Shown: piece after piece, positions 1-11,626 of the stretch
How positions within the stretch are numbered: the stretch's first letter is position 1
How the letters are laid out: each line of letters starts with the position of its first letter
Program-made: the position numbers and the translations under genes
From: Protula sp. h YS-2021
Lineage: Eukaryota > Annelida > Polychaeta > Sabellida > Serpulidae
Direction: 5' to 3'
Assembly (NCBI GenBank): GCA_949752745.1
Contig: OX457026.1
Coordinates: 36,498,723 to 36,562,722 of the forward strand
DNA: 64,000 nt
Notes under the pieces: model-generated
Told to the model about the DNA's origin: nothing
The model's input: only the letters and a program-made list of their open reading frames with translations
Database searches by the model: none

Positions 1-1442
1 GGCGTCCTAAAACTAGAACCGTATTTCGCTAGCGAAATGTTAAACACTTGACAAAAAGTAAAACGCAAAAATACTTCCTTCAATGGGTTATTTCTTGAAT
101 AATATAAAGTATTTTACAACATGCACACAGTGTGTTATACAACTATATACAGAGCTTATGGCACAGCTTATAATGTTTTAAAAAATTGGACAACTGTCAA
201 AAAAAACTCCATAGGTTGACAACTTAATGCCAGCTAAATATATTAGCAAGCAACACAGTTTGAATGCGTCTTATAAACCGAGTAGTGTTTAGTTTTTGCT
301 GACTTAAGGTTTTATTGACTGACCAGGCATACGCCGTGTTATCTATTTACGCAGTGAGAGCTCGCACAAAGCTGAGCAACTGTGTGTTCTGTGCTGTACG
401 TTAAATGCTTGCATTTACTTGCAAAAAATACACTCTTCCACATTCAACAAAGAAAACGAAATCGAAGACGAAAATAAAATGTGACATGCACACGTTCAGA
501 TCAAGCTCTTCATAAGCCCCAAGTTTCATGGTCCTAGGGCCCATAGTGTCAGAGAATAAGAAGACACAAAAAATCGGAAACTGTCAAGAAAAAAAAAAAA
601 ACGAACGGCTGCTCATATAACCCTTGCAAGCTAACAACTTGTCAGATGTTAATTAGCGTTATACAAACGTCGAAAGTTCGTCTATATAAAGTCAGGAGAG
701 TAAGGCACTTTCCAGTGCATTTAACTTCAATTCCTGTAATGGAATTTGAAACTTTCTGTACAAGGTTAACTTAAAACCAATATTAGAAGTGACAAAATAA
801 CAAAAATGAATGCAATGACTTCATGCCGTCACGGCTGGAAAGGTAGGCCACAGTAAATCGAGAAAAAGTAATCTCATAACGTATTTTACTCGGGAGCTGT
901 GAGTGCAACTGTTTTCGAGATATTTAGCTTTTAAAATTTCATGACGTCATAAGACGGTGATGGTGACGTCATAGGCCAAAAAGTTCCCATGGTCAAATAT
1001 AAGTAGCAAACTTTCATTTTCCTAGTTCTTACGGTGACGGTAAGTTTTTTAGTATTTTGCCCCCCTCCCCCCTTTTCTTTGTAAAGGAAATTAAAACACA
1101 TTGTTTTACATTTTTATTATATCTATGTAGTCTAACATTCTAACTTTACTTTCAGATCCGTACGAATTCTTCCAGTACTCAATATATGGTTTCATTTACC
1201 TACTCATCAAATCTCATGTCCTTGGGACTACGTTCCAAGTGTGAAAAAATAGACACTTTCGCAATTTCTAGTCCGACAATAACTCCTTGGGCTGAAAATG
1301 CCAAGTGTAAAAAAATCCGAGCAGATGCTAAGATTTCGCAATTACCTGAAGTGTCCCCATTCGATGATCAACAAGTCTGTCATTACACACACAACACCAC
1401 AGCAAAGTGAAGTGGCTGGGCTGCCGGATAATGTTTCAGATA
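1..1442. other. Non-genic AT-rich DNA
   Basis: No convincing exon. It contains two TGACGTCA octamers 22 bp apart (942 and 964) in atgacgtcataagacggtga followed by tggtgacgtcatagg, possibly part of a repeat, and a C-run at 1060. Short open frames here are unremarkable. Confidence 0.5.
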
Positions 1443-2350
1443 TTTTTTAAACAAGAATGTCCAAGGGCATTGTGACCTTCCGAGATCTAGTTTCAAGAGT
1501 AATTTCTAAAGTAATCAAAAGTGATTTTCAGGAGAGACAAGTGATACAAAATTTGAAAGCAGTCTGACTAAAACTGCATGCAGGAGAAGAATTGTTTTGA
1601 AACTTTTTTCCATTTTTTTTTCATATCAAGAACAAATTTTTGCTATCTTTAATTTTTATTTTTAGTATATCTAAATATATTTCTGATCTCAAAAAAAAAA
1701 ATAAACAAATAAATTTTGACATCACTAAATACTTGGAGATTTCAAAAATATTGAAAGATCTCTAAGACTGCTTTTTACGAATAAAGCAGTCAGTTCTTGA
1801 TAGCAGAAATTAAACATTTAATAGCAATATCTCCATTTTGAGCTCAATAATTTTTTTTGACATCAACAATGTGTTTTAGATATCATGAAATCAGAATGAG
1901 ACCTTTTATTCGGAAATCTGAAAATTTAAAATCTCAGATCTCAAAAATTGCTTTTTGATATCAAAATATCAGCCTATTTTTGTCTGTGAATGAAACAATG
2001 AATGGCCCCTGTTTACTGAATCATTATTTTCATTTTGTGCTACACATAAATGAAACATTTGCTGAGCTAAAAGAATGTATTCTTATTATCCATATAAATA
2101 ATTCAAATTTACATCTCTAAGATTTAATTGACCATTCGTTAAATTTAATTTAAATGTTTGCCTCCCTTAGGATTTTAAGTGCATAAATTTGATTTTTTTT
2201 AATCTCAAAAATTAAACCTCGCTTGTCTAAAAAGCGCTTCTTCTAGTTCAATAAAGGATGGCATTTTTTTCACTGTTTAAGACAAATTGTTAAAAATTTT
2301 GACATCTGGAATTTCGATATAGAATACAAATAATCGGTTTATATATAGGA
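1443..2350. repeat. GATATC-rich dispersed element, copy 1
   Basis: The tract begins near an aacaagaatgtccaagggca head (1452) and continues as AT-rich sequence with many tgatatcaaaaa/gatctcaaaaa motifs and the shared internal phrase gtgaatgaaacaatgaatggcccctg. The same phrases recur at 15.4, 22.4-23.9, 27.4 and 36.6-37.6 kb. No gene is visible. Confidence 0.6.
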
Positions 2351-2424
2351 ACGTTTGTGACCTTTTCAATCAATTCAGTCAGAAGTTGAAGAATAAGCAT
2401 GTTACAGTTTCATATTTATATGGT

Positions 2425-3500
2425 ATATATGTTACAGCGGATCTGTAGAATCAGCGAATCTGTAGATCCGCTGAAAATTTCAGCGAATCTGTAGATACGC
2501 TGGTTCGGCCAGCGAGTCTATAGATCCGCTGAAAATTTTAGCGGATCTAACAGATCCGCTGATTTTGGGCCGAGAAAATTCTACAGATCCGCTGAAATGA
2601 TTGACAAAGCTAAAGTACTGTTGATATTGAGTATTATGGTCGAAATAAACGGTATTAATGTGTAAACGAGGATGTTATTACCAATGCAATAAGATGTTAT
2701 TTTGCCACCGCTTTAGTAATACAAACACACAACCACATTATTAATATACAAATAAGTAATTTATTATCTGTTTTGCATTAAACTTATGATGTTTGGCGTT
2801 ATAGTACCCAACAAAAATAGGTATAAAAGACTTTTATAAGCCTCGATAATGGAACTCCAATTGCAATTAAGGAAGCTGATCATAGAAGCACTAGTGCTTG
2901 TGATCATGACTTAAAAGCAAAATTTACTCTTATAATCAGCGACTCTGAAAAAACACATTCATCAATAATGAAGCTCCAATTGCAATTGAGGAGGGTTACA
3001 TCTTGTTTGTACACGCTAGGCTCGAGTGAAATCTCGAGTTACATTTTACCTGTGCTTTGAAAACTTACATCTGTTTGTTTGACACCGTTTACTACCAGTA
3101 CAATTACACTTCACAAACCTCTGTCCACCACGCGTTGATTCAAACTGAACTGCGTGCCTCAGTGAAAGTTCCACATTTAATTTTACGTCGTTTTCTGTAA
3201 TCATGAAAAGTAACACTAGCATTGAAGTGCAGTCAATGTGCTTCAAATGGCATTTCAATGAAACAATGTATTTTATTATGGGCTATGATAATAATCAATA
3301 TCAACAGCACTTTAGCTTTGTCAATCATTTCAGCGGATCTGTAGAATTTTTTCGGCCCAAAATCAGCGGATCTGTTAGATCCGCTAAAATTTTCAGCGGA
3401 TCTATAGACTCGCTGGTCGAACCAACGTATCTACAGATTCGCTGAAATTTTCAGCGGATCTACAGATTCGCTGACTCTACAGATCCGCTGTAACATATAT
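2425..3500. mobile_element. Long-TIR (foldback-type) element with GCGGATCTGTAGA subrepeats
   Basis: About 230 bp at the left (2425-2650) recur almost perfectly inverted at the right (3275-3500). Each arm is built of variants of GCGGATCTGTAGA in both orientations and starts TATATGTTACAGCGG. The spacer of about 620 bp holds a Cys-rich open stretch on the minus strand (3258-3046; GGQRFVKCNCTGSKRCQTNR) resembling the CXC-type motif of some transposon-encoded proteins. The near-identity of the arms indicates a recent insertion or arm conversion. Confidence 0.8.
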
Positions 3501-5059
3501 ATATATATTAAGAAAATCGAAAAAAAAATTGCTTGAAAAATGATCACTTCGAGAACTCTTCTCTGGCGTAGTATTTAGGCAGGCCGATATCGTCAAGTTT
3601 GCACCATACAAGGAGACGAACGACCCTAACTACAAGAAGCACAGTTGCAGACAGTTACATATCTATAACGTGGTATGCCAGTTGTGCTAAACCCTTCTCG
3701 ATAACTGTGTTGTTTCGGTTGTTTGATGCACACAAAACATTAAAAAATAATACAATGAATGAACAACACCTATATGGAAAGTCATTTTATGTCAGTATAT
3801 CCTTAGTCCAAGTTAAAATAAACCCTTCCTGTCCACCGGCTGAGCTCCTGAAGTCTAAAGATGGTGACATTGATGGCTTCTGCCATATAGGCAGCCTTAG
3901 GAAACTGGTTTTTTTCGCAATATCTTAAACGAAATATAAAAACAAGAGAAAAGAAAATTTTTACTTAGTTAAATTGCTTTTAATTTATTCTAGGCGACTT
4001 TAATTTTTTATTCAGTTTATCCTGGGTGACGTCTTGTTTGATGTCAATAATGACTTTACTTCTGACACAATGTCACTAGTTGTAAATCATGTTTTAAGAC
4101 CGAAAATGAGACAACGCAACTTGCTAATAGCTATCTAGTTTATTGTCTGACCAAAGCTATCCCGTCACGTGGCATAGTGATATAACAGGTGCTACTGCGA
4201 GGGGACTGGATAATCAGGAAGTACTCCATGGAACTTACCTCGATTACACAAACTTTTGGGGCATTATGGAAGACTAAATTATATGACATCAGTTAAATAT
4301 ATGTCATTATATGACAAGCGCTAATTTCCGGTTTTAAAGCTAGGAAATGCTGTGAAAAGCTGTCTTTCTGGGTGTCTTGTAAAAGCAAAAATCACGATCG
4401 ACTGAAAACTAGCAAATTTGTAAATCTATAAGTAACCAGCAACTGACGACTTGTCTTCGCTGGCTTTTATCGGGCCTGATATGAAATTTCACAGAGCTTA
4501 AATATTGCTGTAGGCATTACGATATCAGAACGATATGGCGACGTCTATCGTAACACGAAACATTTCAGTGAGATGCGTTCCCATTGAAGTCGAATACAGA
4601 AACTCAGGCTCAAGGTTGGTCTAATTTCTGGAGCTCTGGTGTATATTTAGAGGGTGTCGGAAAAAATGATAAAGGCAAAAAATGGCCACGGAAACACCAA
4701 TAAAAACGGAATAAAAATTCAGAACTTCATTGAACTTATTATTATATGACAAGTTCTCCAAAACTTATCAAAGCTTTGTTTGGCCATCTTTTTCATTTCA
4801 GCACGGCATCTGACTGCGGTCACAGAATGGTCACTTGGGTCATGATTGTGATTCATAACCAAAAGTGGACAATCCAGGTTTATTGTTTCAAGTGCACCGC
4901 GGCAGCCAATCGTTGTCTTGACGAATGTACATAGCTTTGTTTACATGCTTGGTATGCATATAAACATCAAGGCAAAGCTTTTGTCTTCCTTTGTTGTTTC
5001 TAATAATTTCCATTGTTTATGAAAAATTTCTAAATTACCTGTATACCTGAACATTATTA
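3501..5059. other. Non-genic DNA, one weak exon-like stretch
   Basis: Around 3572-3650 the plus strand reads ADIVKFAPYKETNDPNYKK behind a ttaggcag acceptor-like site, but no donor, partner exon or family could be assigned. Nothing else stands out. Confidence 0.35.
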
Positions 5060-5124
5060 TGTTCCGGCGACACCTGAGTATAATGTTCCGGCGATACTGA
5101 GTATAATGTTCCGGCGACACCTGA
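5060..5124 (+). repeat. Three-copy ~24-bp minisatellite
   Basis: The unit tgttccggcgacacctgagt followed by ataa is repeated three times with small changes just outside the GCCGTCGCC element. Confidence 0.7.
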
Positions 5125-5244
5125 CTAGTCTAGGGATTAACTACAGGAAATATTAAGCTGCTGCTAGTCCTGTAGCAAAGTACACAGAGGGATTATAAAA
5201 ACTCCTGGTATGACAACGTGGTCTGGTATCTTGTGGCATTTCAG

Positions 5245-6105
5245 ACATGGAGTCAACCAAAACGGCAACGGCTAAAACGGCGACAAGTGCAACCCCGGAC
5301 AAAACGGCGACGAAGATTAATAATTTAATGTTGAAAATCAAAATACAAAGAACAGTGTTGCCAGATAAATCAGTTCATTTCTACTTGAAGATAAGTATAA
5401 TTTTAACCAATATTTAAATTTTAAGGGCAAAATAAAATGGATAATTTAGCACTTATTTCCTCATTTCCTCATTTAGCACTTATTTACATTTTGAAAGACA
5501 TTGTATTTGGCGACTGTGCTCACTTATCCGTTATTGCACGTGACTCCACATCAATAAAAGACAAAATGAAAATGCCTTTAAAAGGACTTCGGATTATCAG
5601 CAATGAAAGACCGATGTTTTACTCACCTTAATGAACTAATCCGTTGGGCTCCTATGAAACGTGAAACTCAGGAAGGCCAGGATGATCACAGAGAGAAAGA
5701 CTGGTTGCAGTGGTGGGACTTGAATTGGGAAGGGGAGTGGATAGAGGGAGGTTGCGAAGATGAGAGGGATGGTTAGGGGAGGGGATGGGAGGAGGAAAGA
5801 TTACTGAGATAGTGACTGGTGTCAGGAAGGAGGTGGTTAGGGAGGGCCGGAAGGGCACGCCGGGAGAAACAGTGCACTTTGTCCAAATTTATTTATCATT
5901 GATAGTTAAATGAACTGTGTTGGCAACGTTGTTACTTTACGTTTCTTTTTAATAAGCGTTTTAAAGCATAAACTTAAAAAAACTCCGTCGCCGTTTTGTC
6001 CGGGGTTGCACTTGTCGGCGTTTTGGCTGTCGCCGTTTTGGCCGTCGCCGTTTTGGTCTTCTCCGTTATGGCCGTCGCCGTTTTGGCCGTCGCCGTTATG
6101 TCGGG
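5245..6105. mobile_element. Inverted-repeat element with GCCGTCGCCGTTTTG subrepeats
   Basis: The arm 5245-5320 (aaaacggcgac units, with caccccgg-like core gcaaccccggac) is the reverse complement of 5986-6060 (gtccggggttgc flanked by gccgtcgccgttttg units). The right arm is longer, with about seven units to 6105. The spacer is non-coding and includes a purine-rich GGGAGG tract (about 5690-5870). Confidence 0.7.
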
Positions 6106-8977
6106 ATACCCATATTTAGACATGCCGTTTAAAATGTTTCAGTCAATAATGAATTATATTGATGGCTTACGTTTTGCCAGATCCTCAGTGAATTTAAACA
6201 TGAGGGCAATGTTAGAAGATTTTTCAAAAATGTGTTATTTACCTTCACACAAAGTTATAATTCAAATGCTTTTTGCATAGTGGTCATTTTTTAAGAAAAG
6301 ATGTTGCACAGCTGGACTTAAGATATATACGCGGATTCAGATCTTGAAAATCAGAACCAATTCATAAGTATGTGGATAAGGGCGAGAACACTGAATGTCT
6401 ATCATTCAAAAGAACCTGGCATCAAACATCAAACAGCGATTATAAATATCGATTATTTGTAGTCGATAATAAATGTCTCAGTTAGCTATTCACCAGGGAT
6501 CACTATCTCAATACCAAGATTGGTTAGATAGCACACAATTGCTTTTAAAAATTTAAATTTCAAACAGCGCTTAAGTAGTAGCTCTCAGTTTGCAACTGCA
6601 TATTTCATATATGTTAATGGTTAAAAAAATACCTTTTTCAAAAACATTTCCTTGGCCGGTGTTGCTTTAGTCAACATCATTGTTTTCTTCGATATTAAAT
6701 ATGGCATTGTTGCGTAACGAGGAAAAACTGGTTAATGCTTCTCTGCACTTTAAGACAGTCCTTATTATGTGATTTGATAAGACTCTAAAGAATCTCACAT
6801 CGTTGTTACATCTGGCCTTAACACTCGTTCCTGCATGCAGTTATCAATCCTTGGCCAGTCAAAGACTTGCAAAGAGTACATTGAAGTTGTATGTTGCCAA
6901 TGTTGCGGACTTTTTTCTATTTATCAGTCAGTCATTTTGTCATTACTACTTATTTGATCATACTGGTCCAAGGACTATCAATTATTGCACATATGTAGTA
7001 CTTGATCTGAAGTTGTGCATCTAGCTTTTTGTTTTAGCCTTCATTTTTATTTTCTTGATCAAAACGGGAAGCAAAGAATGTGATTTTTATCAAGAAATGC
7101 AACGCCTAAAGTCTGCAGCAGCAATTACCCACAAGCCACTCGCATCTGCCAACAGCCACACTTTGCATTACCTAAATGATGTGTGCTTTATTTGCATCAG
7201 CCAAATACGCTGAGCCTAGAGAAATGCGTGTGTTAGTTTTGTAATAAAGAGACGTGGATGCAAAATCTTACCTGGTTATTTTAAATACACTGAATCTTCA
7301 TATAAGTTATCAGTTTCAGTTACGCACTATTTTGGTGACAGCCGGGGGATGCCGTTTCATAGAGTTAGAGAGTAAGTAATAAAGCTATGTTTTTTCTGAA
7401 AGGTTTCGAACTGTTAAAAGGTTTCTTAGAAAGGTTTCGGAATCTGAAAAAATAAATAAAAAAGCCAAGCAAATCAAAATCAGGCCGAAAAGTTTTTAAT
7501 TCTATTCGAAGGGAGAAAGTAATTTTAAAATATTATTTTTTTTTGGCCACGTGTTTAATATTTCGCCTTTGAGAAAAAGCTTCTCGTCTCATTTTAGAAT
7601 CTGACTTAAAAAGACTATTGGCTAATTTGAGATTTTATCAAGCTCTTGCAAGAGCTGAAATTTTGCAGTAGAATTTAATTGTTGTATTTCAAATTCCTGT
7701 CTCACCCCCTAATGTTTCTTTGGCGTAACTGTTTACAGTGTGGTGATTTTTTATTTAAATATTTGAAAATATCTTTCAAAGATTGAATAAATATATCGCC
7801 AAAGCCAAGGAGGTGTTTTTTCTTTTTCTCATTTGCTTCCAAGAATTAACCGCTAATGCGTTACAGGCATCATCATGTAAATAAAACGTCATCGTTCTTG
7901 CGAGAGTAATTATATTTCTTCAAATCAAACATAAATCGGTTTCAATTCGCTTTCAAATCTAAATTTCAAACTGACTCTGCCCTTCCATTCCCGTCTTCTG
8001 CTTGCGTTCCACATAAGGTTATTAGAAACTAATCAAAAGCCATTCCAAATTAACATCATCTACATGGCTTATAAACAGTTAAATCATACTTTGTCAAAAT
8101 GGAAAAGCAGAAATATTTGATGCCGGTTCAAGTCATATTTCGCCACCGAGAGCGAAAATTGATCTTTTATTTACTTTTGGTAACAGTTTCAATTCGGACC
8201 AATTGTTATTTTAATTTGTAGAAATACATATTCTACATATCCTTTAAATGTAACACAATTGATTATCCATGGCCCATTAATTCTTTTAATGTGGCATCTT
8301 ATATTAAAAGGTTAAAGAATATGCTTGCCAACTTTAAACATAACAATTTGCAACTGAAAAGCATTCCACGCAGGTATTTAATCCTCGACTTGCTATCTGG
8401 TCAAGGTATCCAATTACTTAATGGTGGTATGGCCTCTGGCCTGAACATAATGTTTGCATATGCGACATATTTGTTGCAGAAGTGTACATGCTCACAACTC
8501 TTATCCTTTAAACAGTGAACATAAAGCAAACGTTGCACAATTGTCCATACTTACTAATTTCAGCTTTTAAACAGTAGACATAAAACACAACTATGCACAA
8601 TTGTCCATACTCACCAATCGCAGCTTTTCAAGTTTGTAAAAAGGAACACAAGATATGTAAGCAATACGAATAAAATTCTCATTCTATAAATGAATATATT
8701 GTTAAGATACTCATGCACACTATTCTCCTCGAACATTTCTATTTCCTTTTCACCAAATTCTAAAATTAAAACCTGTTTGTTTACTTATTAAAGGGTAACG
8801 ACTTTCATAAACTATGTCAACCATTTATTGCTTTCTTTATTAATTGGAAACATAATTTATTTAAAATTTTGTAAATTGCAAAATCGTGACTTTTATGTTT
8901 TTCCACATATTCTTTAAAATATTTCAAGCATATCGGAACTGAGGAAACTTGAGCTAGTTCAGAAATTTAATACTAAC
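6106..8977. other. Non-genic AT-rich DNA
   Basis: No supported exon, RNA gene or clear repeat. A near-duplicate phrase (cacaattgtccatactcac and variant, 8537 and 8596) is a small local tandem. It lies downstream of the secreted-peptide exon in its transcription direction, so it may be intron containing an unrecognised mature-peptide exon. Confidence 0.4.
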
Positions 8978-9156
8978 CATGACCGCTTATCCTTCAAACG
9001 CACTGCATCTTGGTCTCTCACTCTGACCTTTGAATCTTCAAAACGTGATGCTTTGTTACTACTGAAATCTTCAGGTATTCTTGGAGCTGCACTAGTGTTT
9101 GCAAGTAGCAGTCCCACTACCACCGCTGCGATACACAAAGATTGTAGTTGTGTCAT
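8978..9156 (-). CDS. Secreted small-peptide (neuropeptide-like) precursor, first coding exon
   Basis: The ATG at 9156 begins a hydrophobic signal peptide (MTQLQSLCIAAVVVGLLL, predicted cleavage after ...ANTSA), then a charged propeptide beginning APRIPEDF and ending LKDKRS. The Lys-Arg pair is a typical prohormone convertase site. The frame runs into GTTAGT (8977-8972), leaving a codon split after TG, so the next residue would be Cys or Trp. The bases before the ATG (gattctcag) could be a splice acceptor after a 5' UTR exon. I do not recognise the family. The exon or exons with the mature peptide were not found downstream. Confidence 0.55.
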
Positions 9157-9200
9157 CTGAGAATCATAAAAAGGGACGGAAAAATTATTTTTCAAATCAT

Positions 9201-9208
9201 TGACGTCA
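9201..9208. promoter_or_regulatory. Palindromic CRE upstream of the secreted-peptide exon
   Basis: TGACGTCA lies 45 bp upstream of the peptide-precursor ATG. Full CREs are common in neuropeptide promoters. If the ATG is preceded by an intron, this would be intronic instead. The same octamer also occurs at 942 and 964, so it may be chance or repeat-borne. Confidence 0.35.
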
Positions 9209-11626
9209 TTTATGACAAAAATGTAAAAATTGACTTAGATACTTATCTTTATAATGGCATACATTTCGCCTATGAGCTAATAGTATTTAAACGTGTTCAT
9301 GTTACTATTTATTACAAATGACGACTAATAAAACAAGCACTTTTTGTGCCATGTAATCAAAGAAACTAATCTAGTAAGTCAAAACGTTTAAGGCAATAAA
9401 TGCATAGATTAGTCGCACAAATCGCAATACACAAATAATCTCATGTTTCACATGAAGTACAATAGTCTTCTAAGACAGCTGACATTAATCACATCTAATT
9501 AGTCTCACACTTTGGTAAAGTTTGTTTTACCAAACATCACTTTCTTGACATTTTAGCCAATAAAAACAACGAATGGGGTGCTTGATAATAACTTACTATT
9601 TATATGCTGCTCGTCTTTGAAAAAGTAGAAATTATCCCATGTAAAAATAACAACATTCAAGTAACAAATTGTTCCTCTTTGCCTGCTCTATCTTCCAAAA
9701 TGGATTTGAGAACTTATTACTGCTTAATAAGGCATGCCTATCCCGGGAGGCACTTAATTCAGCGCACAACGAATTCTCTCAAAATGGAGGCTCATTACAA
9801 GCTTTTCACTTATATAAGCCCACATCATCAGCTTGAGAGATTTTATATGGCTCATCGATGTCAACGGCAATTACTTAGCTCCCCGGTTGATTTCTTGTAA
9901 TGAGCAAAAACGAAACCTATTTTAGCTGGATGAACTTTACCATATTCCCATTTATGAATTAAAAAGTAGTAGTCCGCAGTTCCTGCCTTATTTATGACTG
10001 ACATTTCGGCATAAAACAGAGATGTTAGTGTTAAATTACATGAAGTGCGTCTTGCAATTTGAAAGTGAAACCTTTCAACAGAAATTTTGAAACCTGTTCT
10101 AGAAAAACAGTTCTACTCTGAAAATTTCAGATCCATCCCAATTACAACTAATTATTAAAAGTTACAAAATCTCTATTACAAATTATTCGAATATTGAAAA
10201 TAATATGACTTTTTTCGATATTTTTACATTTCTATCATGACAAAATTGCATTATATGTTGGATCATGTTTTGATGCATTATTTGAAAAATCTATTATAAA
10301 AAGGAAAGTTTTCAATATTTATTTTGTCAGAAACAAAAACGCAATTGTGGCTGCGAACAATGCGATTCTCCTGTATATGTAGCAAATATTCATCGCGCAT
10401 TATAACTAACACTTCAAGGAAATTGAATTTTCTGTGTAAGTGCAGAATTTCAGTCTATTGTTATAACTTGTCTAATCAAATGTTTCTATGAAAATAAATA
10501 TTGTGAAAAAGCTGAGAAAAAATATTTTTCCGCTCTGTTTTTACTAAGTACGGTACCACTGTTAGCTTTGTCTCTTATAACAGTGAGAAACATTTTGTGC
10601 TGATGTACTTTGTATTGGATTCAGGCACTTTTGAAGGGCAATGAACTCAGTGAAGCTAGGTTCGTTCACATGCCTCCTGAGCCGATCTATTCTTGTGGTA
10701 CAGAATTTATCTATTCTTTTAAAACTTAAAAGTTTACAATTACAATTACATCACCTTATAGGAACAGTGAAAAGCCAATCGAATATTCACCTCAGATAAA
10801 AATTTTGTTTGCCCCATCAATAATAGTCAGATATCAAAAACTGGTGCCTCTGTTATAAATGTATTCAACTTAAGATTTACCAAACACAGATACTAGTAGG
10901 AAGTAGCCACCATGCACATTGTATGCCTTGTTTATGATTTTTAAAATCACACACAGTGCATTATACTTAAGTGGACTCCTTCTATAATACTAATAAGGCT
11001 GTATTCTGTTATTGGTCATAAAAAAGAACCTTTAAAGCTTTGCTGTATTGACTATAGATGAAGTAATTTCGGCCAAACTATCGCGAACTTGAAACGAAAA
11101 TGCAATCCACCAAAACAAAGATAGTATTTTCATCTTTTACATTTGAAGTTCATAAAAAGTAATGGCTTTCATTGTCATTTAAATTTGATTTAGTTACCTA
11201 CATTATGCACCTGGCTTTCTGACACTTCTGACGCGGTATAGTTGAGGATCATTTCAAACATATATCTTTAGTGAAAATGCATTAATGTTTTAGTATCACT
11301 TCATTCTAGTATATACTTTTAACTCATACATAACAAATTATAGCAACGCAAACATAGTGGCATTTTTGGCTGCTGTTAAGGAGAACAAGTACTTTTTATA
11401 CCCTGGTCAAATACTTTCTAATCAACTGAACTCAAATTTCAGTTAAGCAGTTGACAATACGAATGAACGTTATACAAAATAGTGTATTAGCATGGGTTGA
11501 AAACAGAAAAAAGGCGCAGAAAAAAGAAAATAAAGTCTACTATATCAGCTGGTCAATTTTTTTCTAAAACTCTGCATTTAGATATATTTGTTTTGTTTAA
11601 AATTCGTTAAAAATATACTTTAGGTT
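9209..11626. other. Non-genic DNA
   Basis: No open frame with family-like sequence. It may include the 5' region of the secreted-peptide gene near 9.2 kb. Confidence 0.4.

Noticed and set aside
3046..3258. Cys-rich 70-residue frame as a possible gene
   Set aside because: It is the interior of a long-inverted-repeat element and resembles only a fragment of a transposon-encoded Cys-rich domain.
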